NCBI GenBank assembly: GCA_034440355.1
Contig: JAWXBY010000158.1
Span: forward strand, 1 to 64,000
Direction: 5' to 3'
DNA from: SZUA-430 sp034440355
GTDB taxonomy: Bacteria > Pseudomonadota > Alphaproteobacteria > Micropepsales > Micropepsaceae
Length of the DNA stretch: 64,000 nucleotides
The translations under genes and the position numbers were made by a program. This document shows, in pieces, positions 60,277 through 64,000 of the stretch (position 1 is the first letter of the stretch; the number at the start of each line of letters is the position of its first letter). The notes beneath the pieces are model-generated. The model saw only the letters and a list, made by a program, of their open reading frames with translations, had not been told where the DNA came from and made no database searches.

Positions 60277-60415
60277 GCGTCGCAAAGGGTTAATACTACG
60301 CCCAAACCGTTGACGTCACGAAAACGTGGCCGGTTAGCCACCTGCGACGCAGATTGATTCTGAGGATTTCGCCTGCCGGTTGACGGCGCGGTGCGTCTCG
60401 TTAGCTTGAGTCGAA

Positions 60416-62143
60416 ATGAAAGTGCGCATCGGGGGACTACGCGTGCGCCGAGGGATACTGGGGCTTCTGGCCGGGGTTATTTCGGCCTGTCTTTCGTTGA
60501 TCGCACCAGCCGCGGCGCAAGATGTCAGCGCGCCGACGGGCAGCATCCGTGTGTTGCGCGAGGCGTGGTCGGACGCGGACGAGCGGGGCTATTCCGAATT
60601 CATCAAGGGCCTGGGCCGTGCCAACTGCCGGACGATCGACCAGTGCCTGAAGAACCCCGCGAACCCGTTCGCGCGGTCGGACCCGCCGGGGTCGTTCTGG
60701 CGCGCGGATTGCGCCGACCTGCCCTATTTCTTGCGTGGCTATTACGCGTGGAAGCGCGGCTTGCCGTTCTCCTACATCAACGCGGTGAGCCCGAAGGGCA
60801 GCACGCGCGATATCCGCTACACGACGCGCGGCAACGACATCGCGAGCCGGCGCGACATTCTCACGGGATCGACGAGCGGCGCCGCCCTGCTGAGAGATTT
60901 GCGCGATACGATTTCGTCGGCGATGTACCGGCTGCATCCGGATATGGAAGCGACCGATCTCTATCCGACGCGCATCGACCGCAAGTCCATCAAGCCGGGC
61001 TCGGTTCTCTATGATCCGAACGGACATGTGGCCGTCGTCTATGACGTCGAAAGCGACGGACGCATCTTGTTCATGGATGCGCATCCGGACAATTCGCTGA
61101 CGCGCGGCACGTACGGACGCAAGTTCGTGCGTTCGTCGCCGGGCATGGGCGCCGGGTTCAAGAACTGGCGGCCGGCGAAGCTCGAGGGCGCGGTGCGGAC
61201 GCCGGAAGGTTTGCTGGTCGGCGGGCGCGTCGTGTTCGCAAAAAACGCCGAGCTTGCCGATTATTCGGTCGAGCAGTACTTCGGCAACGTGGCGCGCACC
61301 GGGGAGGACCGGCAGTGGTTGAGCGGGCCCTTCGTGTTGGAAGGCCAGAACGTCGATTACTACGACTATGTGCGCGCCATGATGGGCGGTGGGTCGTTGG
61401 CGTTCGAACCGCTGGCCGAGGTTCGCAATATGATCCGGGCGAATTGCGAGGATATTCGCTATCGCGCCGAGGCGGTGGATCTGGCGATCCAGAACCGCAT
61501 CCACATGAAGGCGCAGCCTTCGCGGTTGCCGCAGAATATCTATGGGACCGAGGGCGAGTGGGAGGAATTTTCGACGCCCTCACGCGATGCGCGGTTGAAG
61601 GCCTCGTTCAAGGAATTGCGCGATCAGGTGCAGCGTTTCGTCGAGTGGCACGCCATTGGCGACAAGCGCGTGCATTACCAGGGCACGAATTTGCTGACCG
61701 ATTTGCTGTTGGCCTACGACCAGGAGGCCAATGCGTGCGTGATCACGTATCTGCGGTCGAACGGGACGCCGGTGCAGTTGAGCTATGAGGAAGTGCGGCG
61801 GCGCATGTTCCTGCTGTCGTTCGATCCTTATCACTGCATCGAGCGGCGCTGGGGCGCGACGCAGCCTGCCGAAGCGATGACGTGCAGCGACGATGCGGTG
61901 AAGAGCGAGTGGTATGCGGCCGAGCAATATCTTCGCAATCAGATCGATCGCACGTATGACGCGCGGATGGACTTCAGCTTGTTCGACCTAAAGCAAGGTC
62001 CGGGTCCCGGTCGCGGTGTCGACGCGCCGCCCGATATCGATGCGCGCGGCTACTTCGTGACGATGATCAGCCAAGGCGGCATCCCGCGCCCTGCTGCGCC
62101 GCCGGTCATTGCGCCGGGCGCGCCGACAGCCGCGAAGAAATAG
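60416..62143 (+). CDS. Secreted protein with NlpC/P60- or CHAP-like cysteine hydrolase features
   Basis: A 575-residue protein with a signal peptide (cleaved near AAA-QD). Residues 95-225 resemble a papain-like NlpC/P60 domain: FWRADCADLPYFLRGYYAW with Cys99 at a helix start, then LYDPNGHVAVVYDV with His204, and FMDAHPDN with D221. The remaining 350 residues are unassigned, with several Cys (ANCEDI, ANACVI, YHCIERR, MTCSDD). A cell-wall hydrolase or amidase is inferred from the motif order only. No immunity or effector genes are adjacent. Confidence 0.6.
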   Translation: MKVRIGGLRVRRGILGLLAGVISACLSLIAPAAAQDVSAPTGSIRVLREAWSDADERGYSEFIKGLGRANCRTIDQCLKNPANPFARSDPPGSFWRADCADLPYFLRGYYAWKRGLPFSYINAVSPKGSTRDIRYTTRGNDIASRRDILTGSTSGAALLRDLRDTISSAMYRLHPDMEATDLYPTRIDRKSIKPGSVLYDPNGHVAVVYDVESDGRILFMDAHPDNSLTRGTYGRKFVRSSPGMGAGFKNWRPAKLEGAVRTPEGLLVGGRVVFAKNAELADYSVEQYFGNVARTGEDRQWLSGPFVLEGQNVDYYDYVRAMMGGGSLAFEPLAEVRNMIRANCEDIRYRAEAVDLAIQNRIHMKAQPSRLPQNIYGTEGEWEEFSTPSRDARLKASFKELRDQVQRFVEWHAIGDKRVHYQGTNLLTDLLLAYDQEANACVITYLRSNGTPVQLSYEEVRRRMFLLSFDPYHCIERRWGATQPAEAMTCSDDAVKSEWYAAEQYLRNQIDRTYDARMDFSLFDLKQGPGPGRGVDAPPDIDARGYFVTMISQGGIPRPAAPPVIAPGAPTAAKK

Positions 62144-62158
62144 AACGCTCTCTCAATC

Positions 62159-62302
62159 TGTCATCCCGGCCAAGCGAAGCGCGAGCCGGGATCCAGGAGA
62201 CTGGGCTGAGCTGGTAGTCAGCACCCGGTCTCCTGGGTCCCGGATAGCAGACGCGTTACCCAAATGCTTCGCATTTGGACGCGTCTAGCTTCCGGAATGA
62301 CA
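62159..62302. repeat. Composite palindromic intergenic element
   Basis: Outer ends TGTCATCCCGG and CCGGAATGACA (one mismatch) enclose an inverted pair CCGGGATCCAGGAGAC / GTCTCCTGGGTCCCGG (15 of 16) and a long hairpin AGACGCG...CCAAATGC-TTC-GCATTTGG...CGCGTCT (62249-62286). This resembles REP-like elements of Rhizobiales. It lies between the convergent NlpC-like and EF-hand genes and may also terminate transcripts. Confidence 0.75.
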
Positions 62303-62309
62303 GGCTAGC

Positions 62310-62810
62310 TTATTCGTCTTCGGGGTCAGGCGCTTCCGGCGGTTCGGGCGGCTCTGGCGGCATGGGCACTTCGAACTGCATCTGGCCCATTTCGTCGCCG
62401 TCGAGTTTGCCGTCGCCGTCGTGGTCGCGTTCCTTGAAGTGCTTTTCCGCGCGACGGATGAACTCGCGACGTGAGACTTCACCGTCGTTGTTTTCGTCGG
62501 CGCTGTCGCGGAAGCGTTTGCCGTGCTTGCGCACGATCACGACGCGCTCGTCGCCGTCGTCGCGGTAGACCGTCACGTTGGCGCTGCCCGGATGGCCCAT
62601 GTGCATCCGCCAGGCGCCGTGCGGCACTGGCGGCACCGGCGGGACCGCCGCCAGCGGCGCGATCGGTGCGACGCCGGGGCCGTGCCCCATCGTGCATATA
62701 CACGTGCGCTCGACCTCTTTGTGTTTATGTTTGTGCTTCTCGCCCGCCGTTGCCGGCCCGGCCAGCATTAACGCTGCGCCGGTCAACAGCGCCACCACTC
62801 GCAAACTCAT
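62310..62810 (-). CDS. Exported EF-hand calcium-binding protein
   Basis: A 166-residue protein with a signal peptide (cleaved near ATA), a His/Lys-rich stretch (EKHKHKHKE), a Pro-rich middle, then two EF-hand loops: DENNDGEVSRREF and DHDGDGKLDGDEM, each with the Asp/Asn pattern and the final Glu that bind Ca2+. It ends in a Pro/Glu-rich tail. GAGGGAG precedes the ATG. It is divergent from a response regulator, which may control it. Confidence 0.85.
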   Translation of the reverse strand: MSLRVVALLTGAALMLAGPATAGEKHKHKHKEVERTCICTMGHGPGVAPIAPLAAVPPVPPVPHGAWRMHMGHPGSANVTVYRDDGDERVVIVRKHGKRFRDSADENNDGEVSRREFIRRAEKHFKERDHDGDGKLDGDEMGQMQFEVPMPPEPPEPPEAPDPEDE

Positions 62811-62947
62811 GACTTAGCTCCCTCGATCGCTCTTTGATCACGGACGAACAGTCGGTCGCGCGTGTCACGCGGATTTGTCTGTACGCGGAGCGATCGTGGC
62901 GCAATGCTTCAGCCACCGGGGAGCGACAAACTTTGGCACACATTACA

Positions 62948-62963
62948 TTCACTTCACCTTCAC
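62948..62963. promoter_or_regulatory. TTCAC direct repeats upstream of the response regulator
   Basis: Three TTCAC units (62948, 62953, 62959) lie in the 191-base region between the divergent EF-hand and response regulator genes, about 40-54 bases before the regulator start. Direct repeats are typical of OmpR-type sites, but the 5-6 base spacing is shorter than usual. Confidence 0.3.
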
Positions 62964-63001
62964 GCTGCCTGCGGCCGATCTAATATCGGCGTCGAGGGCT
63001 C

Positions 63002-63727
63002 ATGGCTGAAGCGTCGCCGCACGTTCTGATCGTCGACGATCATCGCGATATTCGCGATGCGCTGTCGCGCTATCTGCAGGACAACGGGTTGAAGGTGACG
63101 ATGGCGGAATCCGCCGCGTCGGCGCGGCGCGTGCTGAGCCAGCGCGAGATCGATCTTGTGGTTCTCGATATTATGATGCCGGGCGAGGACGGGTTGAGTT
63201 TGTGCCGCAGCGTGCGCGAGCATCGCGGGACGCCGGTGATTTTCCTCAGTGCGCGGACGGAGGAGCTCGACCGCATCGTGGGGCTTGAGGTCGGCGCCGA
63301 CGATTATGTGACGAAGCCGTTCAGTCCGCGCGAGTTGCTGGCGCGCATTCATGCCGTGCTTAGGCGGACGAACGAGTTGCCGCCCGGGCAGCGGCCCAAG
63401 ACCGGCAACCGCGTGCGCTTCGGCGCGTGGGTGCTGCATGGGCCGGAGCGGCAGGTGGTTGGGCGCGACGGCGTCGTCGTGTCGTTGAGTTCGACGGAGT
63501 ATGCGCTGCTGGCGATTTTTCTGGAGCATCCGAATGTTGTGCTGACGCGCGACCAGTTGCTCGACCGCATCAAGGGGCGCGGGGCGGACGAGGTGTTCGA
63601 CCGCAGCATCGACACTCAGATCAGCCGCCTGCGCCGCAAGCTGGAAGACGATCCGCGGAATCCGAAGCTGATCAAGACGGCGTGGGGCGCGGGGTATTTG
63701 TTCGCGAGCCTGGTGGAGCACGCATGA
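63002..63727 (+). CDS. OmpR/PhoB family response regulator
   Basis: A 241-residue regulator. The receiver domain has VLIVDDHRD (acidic pair), the phospho-acceptor Asp in LVVLDIMMPGEDGL, and the switch Lys in YVTKPFSPREL. The C-terminal winged helix reads VSLSSTEYALLAIFLEHPNVVLTRDQLLD...VDTQISRLRRKLEDDPR-like, with GAGYLF at the end. GAGGG precedes the ATG. The stop overlaps the histidine kinase start (ATGA), so it pairs with that kinase. Confidence 0.94.
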   Translation: MAEASPHVLIVDDHRDIRDALSRYLQDNGLKVTMAESAASARRVLSQREIDLVVLDIMMPGEDGLSLCRSVREHRGTPVIFLSARTEELDRIVGLEVGADDYVTKPFSPRELLARIHAVLRRTNELPPGQRPKTGNRVRFGAWVLHGPERQVVGRDGVVVSLSSTEYALLAIFLEHPNVVLTRDQLLDRIKGRGADEVFDRSIDTQISRLRRKLEDDPRNPKLIKTAWGAGYLFASLVEHA

Positions 63728-64000
63728 GCTGGTTCTCGCCACGCACGGTTCGCGGGTGGTTCGTGCTGATCGTGCTCGGCGCGCTGATCGTTTCGCAGTT
63801 GGCATCGGTGGCGCTGCTTGCCAGTCAGCAGACGTTCTTGCGTTCGGCGCTGCATGAGGCGGAGGCGTTCCGGCGTACGGCCGGAATCGTCATGCTCGCC
63901 AAGGAGGCGGACGAGAAGACGCGTCAGACGATTGAAGACACGGCGAGCGGACCGTCGTTCCTGGTGCGCTTCGGGAGCCAGCCTTTGGTCAACGAGGGCC
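63724..64000 (+). CDS. Sensor histidine kinase, N-terminal part
   Basis: The frame starts at an ATG at 63724, overlapping the regulator stop by 4 bases, and runs off the right edge after 92 residues. It begins MSWFSPRTVRGWFVLIVLG, with one transmembrane helix (about 11-32), then a periplasmic helical stretch (FLRSALHEAEAFRRTAGIVMLAKEADEKTR). No kinase domain is inside the window, so the assignment rests on position and topology. Confidence 0.8.
   Translation, partial: MSWFSPRTVRGWFVLIVLGALIVSQLASVALLASQQTFLRSALHEAEAFRRTAGIVMLAKEADEKTRQTIEDTASGPSFLVRFGSQPLVNEG

Overview
The window is GC-rich, densely coded chromosomal DNA from an alphaproteobacterium. I base this on gene content: an NDH-2, an AceE-like transketolase, a PagL-type lipid A deacylase, a HAAS/PadR pair, OmpA-like barrels, and the palindromic GTCATGGCCGGGC intergenic repeats that are common in Rhizobiales and relatives. 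The family is not certain; a Caulobacterales-, Micropepsaceae- or Rhizobiales-like genome would all fit. I recognise no rRNA, tRNA, CRISPR array, insertion sequence or integrated prophage.

Layout. 1-10.3 kb: oxidoreductases, hydrolases and small regulators (TetR, HxlR), a stand-alone CheB-type methylesterase, a COG2509 FAD protein and a TerC-family transporter. 10.4-13.3 kb: a same-strand set of a membrane-anchored LuxR-type regulator, an exported glyoxalase-fold protein and a DUF4199 membrane protein, then a secreted protein built of two similar halves. 13.3-17.6 kb: an amidohydrolase coupled to a zinc-ribbon protein, divergent from an acyl-CoA synthetase/acyl-CoA dehydrogenase pair, which suggests a small acid-degradation block. 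17.6-22.8 kb: PagL-like deacylase, GFA protein, MFS transporter and small membrane proteins, then a PQQ sugar dehydrogenase coupled to a TauD dioxygenase.

22.8-28.2 kb is the most unusual part. A 1115-residue protein joins a membrane anchor, two P-loop ATPase modules (the second ClpA/ClpB-like) and a C-terminal region that reads as a release factor 2 fold without its GGQ domain. It converges with a membrane-anchored protein bearing a PD-(D/E)XK nuclease-like motif. Next come an S24/LexA-type repressor whose catalytic Ser and Lys are both replaced, and a small membrane protein. I propose this as the candidate undescribed system; that the genes work together is inferred only from adjacency and shared topology.

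28.2-41.6 kb: a LuxR solo with a repeated ATTGCG operator-like element, a roughly 775-base non-coding stretch with perfect dyads, a large outer-membrane protein, detoxification genes (two VOC/thioesterase neighbours, GST, lipoprotein Cu/Zn SOD), an AceE-like ThDP enzyme, NDH-2 and an OmpA-like protein ending at a clear terminator. 41.6-54.2 kb: adenylate ligase, second barrel protein, a run of an amidohydrolase, a DUF3574 lipoprotein, a TraB/Tiki-like membrane protein and its partner, an M13 metallopeptidase, a retropepsin-like protein with both catalytic Asp lost, ABC-F ATPase flanked by palindromic repeats, dienelactone hydrolase and YhhN. 54.2-64 kb: GST, VOC, ferritin-like protein, TPR protein, PPK2, a PadR/HAAS-sensor operon with a visible promoter, a secreted NlpC/P60-like protein, an EF-hand protein, and a response regulator/histidine kinase pair running off the right end.

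Genes are tightly packed. ATGA/GTGA/TTGA start-stop overlaps suggest translational coupling in several pairs, and four convergent pairs share 4-base overlapping stop codons.
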